IMG/VR virus record: IMGVR_UViG_3300009537_000207
Span: 1-21,641 of that record
Length of the DNA: 21,641 nucleotides
From: a virus
Strand: one strand, 5' to 3'
Below the pieces are notes generated by a model. The model ran no database searches. It was not told the DNA's origin and was given only the letters and a program-made list of their open reading frames with translations. Within the stretch, counting starts at the first letter, position 1, and each line of letters starts with the position of its first letter. Position numbers and translations under genes: made by a program. Below, in pieces: positions 5,137-13,354 of the stretch.

Positions 5137-6257
5137 TAAAATAATACTTCTTGGGGCTTATCTTTCGCAATATCGCAATGGATATGTTTTGGATAGCCCC
5201 TACTTATTCTTGTAATACCGACCTCTAATAATGCCTTAGTGATAAGGTAATGTTCGTGTGAATCTCTGGCGCGCAAATCTACCGCTTCGCCTGTTAAATG
5301 AGCTGAACTATTTACTCCTCCGACTTCTGCGTTACTTATTGTGGTTCGTTTACCTGAAGTTATCACAAAAGGTATACCAGCCTTCTCTCTTGCTTGATCT
5401 AATTTTTCCACTAGCTCTGATTTTAATCCTACTATTTCCCAATCTGCAAAATATTTGTACTTTTTAGTTACCTCTCCTTTTTTAATTCCAACTATTGGCT
5501 TCAAAGCATAAGCGATAGTTCTAGTTCTTTTCATCAAAAATGGCAGATAAGAATCAAATTCCCAAGTCATAGCCAAAAGGACTATTGCGTGAGTCGGGCT
5601 ACTTTTAGTTACTGCGACTTGTATAGGTGCTTGCTTGAGAGCAGTGTTTAGTTCTATTCCAGTCTCTACCGGCACCCACTCATAGTTTATCTTATATCCC
5701 CCACTTGGCCATTTATCAAACATCACTTCCAAAAATCTCTTGGCTTTATCCCGCATAGCTTGGGTTACTTTTGACTTATCGAGATACTCGGCTTGATTAT
5801 TTCCACTGAAAGGCAGGTCTGCCTCGGGGATCAGACCGGTCTTGCGAAAGTCATCCCACACATTTTGTAGATATTGCCCGTTAGGCATAGTGCCATTACT
5901 AATAGCAGAAAATCGGTCAGAGAAATTGAATACTCCGTCTATTAAATATCCGAAATCTTTTAGCCATTGTGTCTGGTAGGCAGAAAAATATCCATTATCT
6001 AAATAAAATTTAAACAATGCTTCTAGTGCACTTGTACCAGAGAATGTAGAACAACACTTAGTATCAAAAGTAAAGTCTTTATACTGCCTCTCTCCTTCTG
6101 GAGCATATTTTACCCAATCACTAATTAGATTTAAATCTTCGCCCGATAGCGGTGAAGTAGTGCCGAGAATGTAGTCGGTTGGTCTTCGCTCGTATAAGAA
6201 TCCGGACTGCCTCACTGGTTTTTCTTTGAATAAACTTTTTAAGAAATTTAATATCAT
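5136..6257 (-). CDS. Endolysin-like fusion: papain-like cysteine peptidase plus M15 peptidase
   Basis: A 373-residue protein of two domains. The C-terminal part (about 275-370) is a zinc D-Ala-D-Ala-type peptidase of the M15 family: F-V-I-T-S-G-K-R-T (297-305), S-S-A-H320-L-T-G-E-A-V-D327-L and the final H358-I-H360-C-D-I, giving the H/D/H zinc set. It would cut peptide stems of peptidoglycan. The N-terminal part (about 20-245) looks like a papain-fold cysteine peptidase: T-K-C68-C69-S-T-F-S-G-T-S-A-L-E-A-L resembles the active-site helix, and P-T-H223-A-I-V-L-L the histidine strand, with a possible D/S element at 235-236 in place of the usual N-S-W. There is no signal peptide, so the holin at 4906 probably releases it. 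The cysteine-peptidase call is less certain than the M15 call. Confidence 0.8.
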   Translation of the reverse strand: MILNFLKSLFKEKPVRQSGFLYERRPTDYILGTTSPLSGEDLNLISDWVKYAPEGERQYKDFTFDTKCCSTFSGTSALEALFKFYLDNGYFSAYQTQWLKDFGYLIDGVFNFSDRFSAISNGTMPNGQYLQNVWDDFRKTGLIPEADLPFSGNNQAEYLDKSKVTQAMRDKAKRFLEVMFDKWPSGGYKINYEWVPVETGIELNTALKQAPIQVAVTKSSPTHAIVLLAMTWEFDSYLPFLMKRTRTIAYALKPIVGIKKGEVTKKYKYFADWEIVGLKSELVEKLDQAREKAGIPFVITSGKRTTISNAEVGGVNSSAHLTGEAVDLRARDSHEHYLITKALLEVGITRISRGYPKHIHCDIAKDKPQEVLF

Positions 6258-6299
6258 ATTGACAATGTTTTTAGTGTTGGTTTGATGGTCATATTTAAT

Positions 6300-9200
6300 T
6301 TAAGGTAGCTTGGGTAAATCTGGTAATTGAGGTATCTTGGGTAGTTCTGGTAAATCTCCACCAAACCCTTGCCCTGTGTCTTTGTTCTTGTATTTTTTAC
6401 CCGGGCCAAACCAATAATAAAATAATTCTCCACCAACGGGGATTTCTCTTATGGTTCTTATGTTTGATAGCTCTGTGGCTTTATCAAAGTCTTTGAATAG
6501 CCCAATTATATCTTTTGAAATGTTATCAACAGCTGGAAATGGAGGAACAAGTTCTGAACCTAGTGTTGCAGCTAGCCCCTCTTTAGCTACCTGGTCTGTG
6601 TGATAACGACTGAACCCGACTAGTTTTGCGAGATTATTTACCACCAAATCACTAAATTCTGTCTTTCTACCACGAATAAAATCTTTTATTTCATCTGCAG
6701 TGGCGTTCATGGTAAACAACAATACCCCCAACTCAATCATATTTTTTAGGGCTTGAACTTTGTTTTCTTTGGCTACTCTAAATATTTCATTTCTATATAC
6801 ATCAAAAAGTTTTAATGTCCAAGTTTTTAGAACATAAAATACACGTCCATTGCCACTGCGTAAATACTGTTCTGGCATTTCTGATAACGCTCTTGGAGAA
6901 AAGTCCAACACATTATTAAAAGCGTAGTATTTCACATCATCTGATATGAACCCATTTTTTAAATCTCTTATTACATTACCTACTGTGTCCTTACCAAACA
7001 ACTCTTTAGGAAAAATCTTTGTCAATTCTTTGTGTAGCTTATCACTGTCTTTTATTGCCAACCTTTGTGCTTTTCGGATTGAAGCATTTATTAAACTTTC
7101 CGCACCCATTTTATCTATTTTATTAAAGCCAGTAATTCTAAACAATCTATCAAGAAAAGCTCCTAACCCCCTTCTTTCCATTTCCGCAGATATTTCGCGG
7201 GTAGCAAAGCCCACATCCTGTTTGGTTACTTTTGCCTTACCTATAAAGGATTTGGCACCCTCTTTAAGCCCTCGCACCCAACCTCCTTTATACATAGCAA
7301 AAGCCATGTCGCCAATTTGGGTTATGGCGTTCACCACGCTACCAAGCGTGTCTATATATGCTAGATTTTTATACACACCCATTACAATTCCAGTTTTACC
7401 AGGATTAAATCTAGCCTCCAGTATACTTCTTAGCTCTAATTCTTGTTTAGGGGTTATTTCCCCCTTGGTCAATAAGTCAGATGTAAATGTTCCAATAGAG
7501 TCTTCTAGATTATTCAAAGCTTCTTTGGGTGCACCCTGTAAGGCTCTCTGCTTGCCAAAAAATTTCCTTGATTCTATCGCGTCATTAGTCCTTTCGATGT
7601 AATTAAGCAAAGCTTCATCGGAATTAGCATAAAACTTATTAAGCTCTGGAGTAACAGCATCTAATACCCTATTTTCCATAGCTCCTGTTTTAGACAATGT
7701 AATACCCCCATTCCTGTAACCTCTTAGCATGGTGTTTATTAAACCAGCACGCTCTACCTCTGTTAAGTGTCTACCCAGATCTAATTCCTTTCTCTTTATT
7801 GCTTCTTCTAGCGCACTCCAAGCTTCTGTACCCTGCAGGTGCTCAAGGAATCCTTTGGTGTCTTTTACTTGTCTTGGCCAATAGTTCTTGCGATAACCTA
7901 TATCAAAACCCACTTCGTCTGCCCTATTCCACATATCATCTAAAACTTTCTTTATATTATCGTATTCTTTTTGTATCCCATATTTCTCTACTATTGAATT
8001 TATAGTTTTAGTGTCCCCGTTTTTTAACGCAAGATCAAACCTCCAGTAGTCTTCTTTACTTAGCTTAGAAAAACCTTTTATCATCGGATCTGCTACTTCA
8101 ATGTCTTTTTTTATAACCCGCCTAGTGTCAAATTCATATTTTCTAATTCTTGATTTTAGGATAGGACTTATATTCTCTAGCCTGGTAGAGATAGAGCCAC
8201 CAATCTTGTCCATAAACTCTCCTACATTTTTAGGTATTTCTTTAAGTTTGACTTTTATTGGGGTTTTAATTTGTTTTACTTCTAGATTTTTTGCATAAAA
8301 ATCTTCAGTAAACTCTGGGGCTTTTGATGTTTTGGGCTTCAGGTTTAATTTTTCTATTGTTTCCCTACCTGGTTCAAAGCCCTTAGTGCGCTTGAAGGCA
8401 AGTCTGTCTTTTAATTCTTTTGTTAGTGTATTAAGTTCCTCTAGGTTCATTCTAGTTATTGGTTTCTGTATTCCAATACTCTTTTTAGCATCAGTTATCG
8501 CCCCCTGCTTCATTTCACCTAGTTGCTTTATGAAAGATATGGTGCTTCGTTGTTTTACTTTTGGTTTGTTTAATTCTTTTGATATTTGTTTTTGAATAGA
8601 ATCTAAGAGTTTTTTCTCTCGCTTGAATTGAGCAATTCCTGTTTTTGCGCCCCTTGCTTCTGTCCTTAATTTCTGTTTCAGTAAAATATCTTCGCCACGA
8701 GTAATTTTTTTAGTGGGTATTGGGGCTAACCCTACTTTCTTTAATCCTCTGACACCCGGAATACCACCTGTGTCTGTGGCCTGTTTCCATATATCGGTGA
8801 GTTGGGATTTGGGTCTGTAAAGATATTCTTCTCCTAGCGGCTCATCTATGTCGTCAAGCACATCCGAGAGTTTTACTTTTTTGCTTAAAACATTTCCGTC
8901 ACCTGTATAACTTCTCGCAAGCTCTGGGTTGGTCGTAACAAAATCTCCACCGACAATACTTTTCTGGTTTTTGGGAGCGCCTCTATAAATCGTTATCATT
9001 TCATCGGGAAACTTGCCCATTGTCTTATCTAGGGTCGTTATGTTATCTGCCAACTTTGCTGTCATTCTTGCCTGTGGCGTATAATCTACTAGAAGCCCCC
9101 CAGTTGGGTTCAAGCTGTCAATGATGGGGGTTTTGTCCATACCTTTTGTAGCTTTCTCCCAAAACGCCATTCTCTGCTCTGCCCCCCGAACACCTTGATT

Positions 9201-10124
9201 CCGCAATTCATCTATAACCTTACTTGGTGCTTTGTTAGCAAACTCCTCTGCACTCTTATACTTACGAGCTTCTTGAAATAGTGGATTTCTTTTCGCCACC
9301 GGTGTATATCTTGGTGCTACTCTTGTGGTTTGTTGTAAGTCAGTAATACCCTTGAATAGATTTTCCGCTTCTTTGGTGGTCTTCACACCCACAGCATCTT
9401 TGGCAAACCGAGACAACAAATCATCCTCAACGCCCATTTTTCTACCCAGAATAAGGGCATCACCAATATTACTTACTTCTTTTATTGCCTTAAACGCTCC
9501 CTTTGTTGAACCACCCCATGGAGTCAGATCAATTCCAGTATAAGCAGCAAGAAACACAAAAGAAAGTGCTCCTGGATCTCTGTTTAGAAATTTTGACCAT
9601 CGCTTTGTTATTTTCTTTTCTAAGGAAGTTAATGTCTCTAGTTTAGATATTTCTTCCCACTCTTTCCCTTTCCCCCTTATCTTCTTTTCTATGTCGGGTC
9701 GCCTTTCGCTTAGTGGACGTATTTGCTCTGCTCTAGTCTCACCCGTAAGCTCTGTGATTTCTGGTAAAAGAATATCTCCATAAATAGCTTGTGTAAACTT
9801 ATCAGCAGCGTCAAGCTCTAACCCCTTATCTAGCCTAAGTGGTTTCAATAGGGTTATACCCACAGAACGAATATTCCTTAGAATAGACTGGGCAACCTCT
9901 ACACCAAACTTCTTTATTTTTTCGGCTCGCTCTGGTTTGAAAAGTGGGTGAGATTTAGGTGGGGTTAATGGTATGAGTGCTTGGTCGCCAGCAAATACAT
10001 CTTGCTGAAACGGAGATATCGTTGGTTTTGTTGGTTCAGCAGAAAATCTTTGAGCTACTGATACATATCTGCCAGTAACATCCTCGTTAGTAGTCCCTCG
10101 TTGTGCTACGGGAATGTATGGCAT
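6300..10124 (-). CDS. 1274-residue ejection/polyvalent virion protein with ART-like domain
   Basis: The largest protein here, probably carried in the particle and delivered with the DNA. Residues about 373-437 resemble an R-S-E type ADP-ribosyltransferase: I-T-I-Y-R381-G-A-P, then G-G-D-F-V-T-T-N-P (392-400) as the S-T-S-like strand, A-R-S-Y, and G-E-E433-Y-L-Y as the acidic motif. The N-terminus has the repeat Y-x-x-V-A-Q-R (3-9 and 20-26), which recurs at 273-279 as Y-T-P-V-A-K-R. Residues 480-660 are highly basic and helical. Residues 660-1230 are long helices with mildly hydrophobic stretches (about 913-947 and 1125-1140), resembling large phage polyvalent/ejection proteins. The C-terminus is a leucine-proline repeat (1258-1274). 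Its place between the peptidoglycan-binding protein and lysis genes fits an internal virion protein. The ART target is unknown. Confidence 0.7.
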   Translation of the reverse strand: MPYIPVAQRGTTNEDVTGRYVSVAQRFSAEPTKPTISPFQQDVFAGDQALIPLTPPKSHPLFKPERAEKIKKFGVEVAQSILRNIRSVGITLLKPLRLDKGLELDAADKFTQAIYGDILLPEITELTGETRAEQIRPLSERRPDIEKKIRGKGKEWEEISKLETLTSLEKKITKRWSKFLNRDPGALSFVFLAAYTGIDLTPWGGSTKGAFKAIKEVSNIGDALILGRKMGVEDDLLSRFAKDAVGVKTTKEAENLFKGITDLQQTTRVAPRYTPVAKRNPLFQEARKYKSAEEFANKAPSKVIDELRNQGVRGAEQRMAFWEKATKGMDKTPIIDSLNPTGGLLVDYTPQARMTAKLADNITTLDKTMGKFPDEMITIYRGAPKNQKSIVGGDFVTTNPELARSYTGDGNVLSKKVKLSDVLDDIDEPLGEEYLYRPKSQLTDIWKQATDTGGIPGVRGLKKVGLAPIPTKKITRGEDILLKQKLRTEARGAKTGIAQFKREKKLLDSIQKQISKELNKPKVKQRSTISFIKQLGEMKQGAITDAKKSIGIQKPITRMNLEELNTLTKELKDRLAFKRTKGFEPGRETIEKLNLKPKTSKAPEFTEDFYAKNLEVKQIKTPIKVKLKEIPKNVGEFMDKIGGSISTRLENISPILKSRIRKYEFDTRRVIKKDIEVADPMIKGFSKLSKEDYWRFDLALKNGDTKTINSIVEKYGIQKEYDNIKKVLDDMWNRADEVGFDIGYRKNYWPRQVKDTKGFLEHLQGTEAWSALEEAIKRKELDLGRHLTEVERAGLINTMLRGYRNGGITLSKTGAMENRVLDAVTPELNKFYANSDEALLNYIERTNDAIESRKFFGKQRALQGAPKEALNNLEDSIGTFTSDLLTKGEITPKQELELRSILEARFNPGKTGIVMGVYKNLAYIDTLGSVVNAITQIGDMAFAMYKGGWVRGLKEGAKSFIGKAKVTKQDVGFATREISAEMERRGLGAFLDRLFRITGFNKIDKMGAESLINASIRKAQRLAIKDSDKLHKELTKIFPKELFGKDTVGNVIRDLKNGFISDDVKYYAFNNVLDFSPRALSEMPEQYLRSGNGRVFYVLKTWTLKLFDVYRNEIFRVAKENKVQALKNMIELGVLLFTMNATADEIKDFIRGRKTEFSDLVVNNLAKLVGFSRYHTDQVAKEGLAATLGSELVPPFPAVDNISKDIIGLFKDFDKATELSNIRTIREIPVGGELFYYWFGPGKKYKNKDTGQGFGGDLPELPKIPQLPDLPKLP

Positions 10125-10125
10125 G

Positions 10126-11865
10126 TTATTGTTTTTGTATTATTTTTAGTATGTCAGCATCAGAAAATCCCACTGCCTGGTACTGATCAATGGACACCAT
10201 TATATCATCCAATTTTTCACTGTTTGTTTTTCCAAAACCCAAAAATCCTGTTTTTTCACTATTGTCTGGTATGTTGTATAAAGTAGAGATACTTTCTCTG
10301 GTTAATTTGGTTTGATCTTCTCCGCCGTATGCTTCTCGTATCGCATCGGCTTGAGGCTCTGATAATTCCTGTACAGTAAATTCTACTCCAAATTCACTAA
10401 CATCTCTTTCTATTTTGGCTATGTCTGAAGTATTAAAGCCCGCCGTTAATAGTATATTCTTAGAGGCTTTAGTAAGCTCAACCACCTCATCCGCTCCACT
10501 AAGAAAATCTGCATAGGTTCCTGGTTTTCCTGCTAGCGTCCACTCTTGGTAACTACTTGGAATCTTTGATATTATAGAAGATCCAAAGTCAGCAATAGTT
10601 TCACCTGTTTGTTTGTCTACTAATATCCTTCTTCCATCGGCTTCTATCACTTGTGTATCAAGTTCATTCTTGGCATCTAATTGTTTCTCTGCAATATCAA
10701 TAGCCTTGATAATTATGTCTTGATTTAATTTAGCAGATTGATCTAGTTGGTCCATTATTCCTCCAGTTAGGAATTGAGCATCTTGTCGGGCGTTATCTAT
10801 TTGAGACTCTAAGAGCCTTAACTTGTTAGACAAAATAACTTCGCGATCTTCATACTTCTCATTTAATTTCCTTATTTCTAATACTCTTTTTCCTTCTGTA
10901 AACCATGGGTTGTCATTTATGTCTCTTTCCTCCTCTTTCTTTTCGTTTTGCAGTTCTTCCCATTCATTTGAATTGGCTTTATACTGACTATTTAAATCAG
11001 GAATACCGAGGTCTTCGTATGCTTGGATATATATTTCAGAGAATGTCTGTTGATCACTTTGATTATTAAGGTACCCCAACAGCTCGTTTATTATCTCGTT
11101 TCCAGTATCCGGAACACCGGTGTCTGTTTGTCTTATTGTTTGTTCCTGGCGGTTGGATTTAATACCACTCACAACACTTTGAATAGGTGAGCCGTAGCTT
11201 TTATTTAGCGCCGCCATTGTATTAGGGCCGACAATGCCATCAACCTTAAGTCCGTTTTGTAATTGAAACTGCTTCACCGCCGCCTCAGTCTTAGGCCCGA
11301 AGATTCCATCCACAGCAAGCCCGCCTAGAGCTTGCTGAAGTTGTTTTACAGGGTCTCCACTAGAACCTTTTGACAAGTTAGGGCCGGCAAATAAAGGTGG
11401 TGGAGGAGCACTCACTTGTTGCTGCTGAGCTTGCTGTGACTGTTGCTGTTGTTTAGGTTGTTGAGTAGAACTAGGGGGTGTTGAACCTGGTTGAAAAGAT
11501 GATTCTCCTGAACTTTGGGGGTATCTTGGTGGACTACTAGCACCTATGGAACTAGAACTCTCCCGCACGGTGCCAGGAGCATTAAACTTAGTATTAAAAG
11601 CACTTTGAGCTTCTTCAAAGGTGGATGGAACGGGTAGTGACCCAGCTCCCTGCATCATTGCTATTAGGTCTCTAGCTTGAGCCGCACCTGTGCCACCTGA
11701 TTCATGTATTGCCTGCAAAGAAGAAATATCTTGATTTATGTCTAAATTAGAGGTTTCCTCTACTATTTTTCCGTTTCTGTTAACAAAGTTTAAATCACCA
11801 TAAGATATGATTTCGTCTGGTTTATCTCCTATGAGAGTATTTAATTGTTCGTAAAGTGTTGCCAT
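10126..11865 (-). CDS. Virion protein with peptidoglycan-binding domain
   Basis: A 579-residue protein. Residues about 163-222 form a PG_binding_1 domain with two repeats: G-S-S-G-D-P-V-K-Q-L-Q-Q-A-L, A-V-D-G-I-F-G-P-K-T-E-A-A-V-K-Q-F-Q and K-V-D-G-I-V-G-P-N-T. It is preceded by a low-complexity S/P/Q linker (100-158, including a Q-rich run at 139-150). Residues about 300-410 are charged and helical, probably a coiled coil, and the C-terminus (430-579) has small helical repeats ending in an A-D-I-L-K-I-I-Q segment. There is no catalytic wall-hydrolase domain and no signal peptide. It most likely acts as a tail or internal protein that grips the cell wall during genome entry. It lies one base from the adaptor gene upstream and the 1274-residue gene downstream. 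Confidence 0.7.
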   Translation of the reverse strand: MATLYEQLNTLIGDKPDEIISYGDLNFVNRNGKIVEETSNLDINQDISSLQAIHESGGTGAAQARDLIAMMQGAGSLPVPSTFEEAQSAFNTKFNAPGTVRESSSSIGASSPPRYPQSSGESSFQPGSTPPSSTQQPKQQQQSQQAQQQQVSAPPPPLFAGPNLSKGSSGDPVKQLQQALGGLAVDGIFGPKTEAAVKQFQLQNGLKVDGIVGPNTMAALNKSYGSPIQSVVSGIKSNRQEQTIRQTDTGVPDTGNEIINELLGYLNNQSDQQTFSEIYIQAYEDLGIPDLNSQYKANSNEWEELQNEKKEEERDINDNPWFTEGKRVLEIRKLNEKYEDREVILSNKLRLLESQIDNARQDAQFLTGGIMDQLDQSAKLNQDIIIKAIDIAEKQLDAKNELDTQVIEADGRRILVDKQTGETIADFGSSIISKIPSSYQEWTLAGKPGTYADFLSGADEVVELTKASKNILLTAGFNTSDIAKIERDVSEFGVEFTVQELSEPQADAIREAYGGEDQTKLTRESISTLYNIPDNSEKTGFLGFGKTNSEKLDDIMVSIDQYQAVGFSDADILKIIQKQ

Positions 11866-11866
11866 A

Positions 11867-12580
11867 TTAGAATTGATCCTCGCGGAAATTATTATTATTA
11901 ACTCCTCGACCTCTCAACACATCAAATTCTTCAAACATACTTTGGTCTCTGGTTTGGTAGCCGTATTGTTCGTCTTGTATTTTTTTCCATATTTCTTCTA
12001 ACTTTAGAGATGCGCGCTGGTCGTGTAGTTCCGCCTCATCCGGTTGATGCTCGCGCCGTTTCAAATACGAAGTCATTTTTTCCACCATAGCTTCGTTGCC
12101 CTCTTCGTCAAAATCAGAAAATATCGTGACTCCTGTCTCATCTGTCACATCTATATAAGGCGTGTATTGTCCGTAAGCTGTGAGTGTTCCGGATACATCA
12201 GCTCCGCCATTTACATAAAGTTGTCTTCCAAAATCAGAAAAGACTCGGTCTGTTCTGCCGGGTCTGTTTTCTATCAAGCGAAGAAAAGAGGAGAACTCTA
12301 GTTTCTGCAACCTCTTGGCGCCGATATTTAATATTCGCACACTGTCTGACTTATATCCTTCCGCATAGGGGATCAAGGTGTTTCCCATTTCGTCTTGGTT
12401 AGAGGTGGAAAAAGTTGTGGAAAACTTACCTTCGGTAAAGGGCCATTTGTGAATACCAGCCGCCCAATTATGCGCATCTTTATACCAAGCTTTCAGCATA
12501 GTATCAGTAATAAAACCATCAGTTGTTGTGCGGTTGTTTCTAACTAAAACTTCTGTGAAAATGTTTGTTAGTGTTCTCAT
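11867..12580 (-). CDS. Head-tail adaptor (gp4/gp6-like connector)
   Basis: A 237-residue protein with the layout of podoviral head-to-tail adaptors. It has an N-terminal helical region with A-W-Y-K-D-A-H-N-W-A and a W-P-F motif (46-48), then beta strands T-T-F-S-T, Y-K-S-D-S-V-R-I-L-N-I and F-L-R-L-I, a D-F-G-R-Q-L-Y-V-N-G-G (116-126), G-T-L-T-A-Y-G-Q-Y (131-139), and a late acidic helix (158-205). This order follows P22 gp4-like connectors, which bind the portal and extend it for the tail. The C-terminal R-G-R-G-V-N-N-N-N tail is disordered. It is the first gene after a new promoter (12622-12630), and its ATG is inside an 8-bp inverted repeat. The assignment is from pattern only. Confidence 0.55.
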   Translation of the reverse strand: MRTLTNIFTEVLVRNNRTTTDGFITDTMLKAWYKDAHNWAAGIHKWPFTEGKFSTTFSTSNQDEMGNTLIPYAEGYKSDSVRILNIGAKRLQKLEFSSFLRLIENRPGRTDRVFSDFGRQLYVNGGADVSGTLTAYGQYTPYIDVTDETGVTIFSDFDEEGNEAMVEKMTSYLKRREHQPDEAELHDQRASLKLEEIWKKIQDEQYGYQTRDQSMFEEFDVLRGRGVNNNNFREDQF

Positions 12581-12606
12581 ATCACTTTGTTATCCACCGT
12601 GATATG
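12578..12606 (-). repeat. Perfect 8-bp inverted repeat enclosing the adaptor start codon
   Basis: CATATCAC (12578-12585) and GTGATATG (12599-12606) are perfect complements 13 bases apart. The adaptor ATG is within the second arm on the message, so an RNA hairpin would hide the start codon; as DNA it could be an operator just downstream of the promoter. The loop contains TTATCCACC, one mismatch from a DnaA box. Confidence 0.6.
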
Positions 12607-12621
12607 GTTTGGATTTTTATT

Positions 12622-12630
12622 ATTATAACA
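12622..12630 (-). promoter_or_regulatory. Extended -10 promoter for the adaptor-to-holin unit
   Basis: The minus strand reads TGTTATAAT, a perfect extended -10, with a start expected near 12615. It drives the adaptor, the two large virion proteins, the lysin fusion and the holin down to the terminator at 4853-4882. The -35 region is T-rich without a clear hexamer. Confidence 0.55.
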
Positions 12631-12634
12631 CATA

Positions 12635-13354
12635 CTAAAGAAAATTAAAAAAGTTACCCGTGTTAGTTGGCGTAACACTCTCACTACTGTCGACAAACGT
12701 AGTTGACTCGTCTGCGCCATCCATATGTAATAGTAGTTCTGTGCCAGAAGCACTGTCTCCGTAATACTGGGTCGTTTCTGGGGTGAAGTCACTTATCCAA
12801 ACTGCAGTGCCTTTCACCAGTCTAAATTCATCTATCCAACCGTCGTTGTCATTTGCAAAGCTTCCGTCTAGGGTGCCCACCTTAAAAGTACCTGTCCCGT
12901 TAAAAATGGTTCCACTATAAGCTCCGACTGCAAGTGTTTTAGTACCCTCTACTCCATCTAAAAACATATGCCATGTTCCTTCCGTGGTTCCATCTCTTAC
13001 CACCGCAACATGATACCAAGTATTAGCATTTAGTGTTGCTGGAATACTAAAGTTTACATCCCAAGTACCAGCAGTAATTGAACCAAAGGTTATTGTATTG
13101 GCACTTGAGTTATATACAAATCCCCAAAAGTTAGTTCCATTATCCACCTGCCCGCAAACAACGTTTGAGTTGCTGTCTGCTGGTCTAATCCAGCAGTCAA
13201 TAGTAAACTTACCTGTGCCTAGGTTCCAGGCTGCATCATTGGGTACTGTAAGCTCGTCATCTATTCCGTCTAAAAGCAAAGAGCCTGTCCCAAATTTCTT
13301 CTGGGCCGTATCTACTTGTGCATTATTTACTGCTGTAACTGTTTTTGTTCCCAT
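12635..13354 (-). CDS. LamG-like (concanavalin-fold) surface protein
   Basis: A 239-residue protein with a LamG/laminin-G-type jelly-roll domain that probably binds carbohydrate. Signs are F-G-T-G-S-L-L-L-D-G-I-D-D (21-33), F-T-I-D-C-W-I-R-P, the strand L-N-A-N-T-W-Y-H-V-A-V-V-R-D-G-T, M-F-L-D-G-V-E-G-T, and G-W-I-D-E-F-R-L-V-K-G-T-A-V-W, all typical of the family, plus a trailing L-L-L-H-M-D-G-A-D. It starts directly at the stop of the preceding fibre gene (TAAATG), so it is probably part of the same adhesion device at the tail tip or on the capsid. It has no signal peptide. A weak terminator overlaps its end. Confidence 0.78.
   Translation of the reverse strand: MGTKTVTAVNNAQVDTAQKKFGTGSLLLDGIDDELTVPNDAAWNLGTGKFTIDCWIRPADSNSNVVCGQVDNGTNFWGFVYNSSANTITFGSITAGTWDVNFSIPATLNANTWYHVAVVRDGTTEGTWHMFLDGVEGTKTLAVGAYSGTIFNGTGTFKVGTLDGSFANDNDGWIDEFRLVKGTAVWISDFTPETTQYYGDSASGTELLLHMDGADESTTFVDSSESVTPTNTGNFFNFL
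12645..12676 (-). terminator. Weak terminator at the end of the LamG gene
   Basis: On the minus strand GTTACGCC pairs imperfectly with CGGGTAAC (five good outer pairs, mismatches inside) and runs into six T residues. It would end the capsid/fibre unit before the promoter at 12622-12630. It is weaker than the other terminators here. Confidence 0.4.

Noticed and set aside
6254-6436. 60-codon minus-strand frame overlapping the end of the giant gene
   Set aside because: It is out of frame with the 1274-residue gene and its sequence is a by-product of the L-P repeat.
6946-7602. 218-codon open frame on the plus strand
   Set aside because: It is antisense to the 1274-residue virion gene, has a low-complexity Leu/Ser composition typical of shadow frames, and lacks a promoter.
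12577-12792. 71-codon minus-strand frame over the LamG end and promoter
   Set aside because: It overlaps the LamG gene in another frame and runs through the promoter and inverted repeat.
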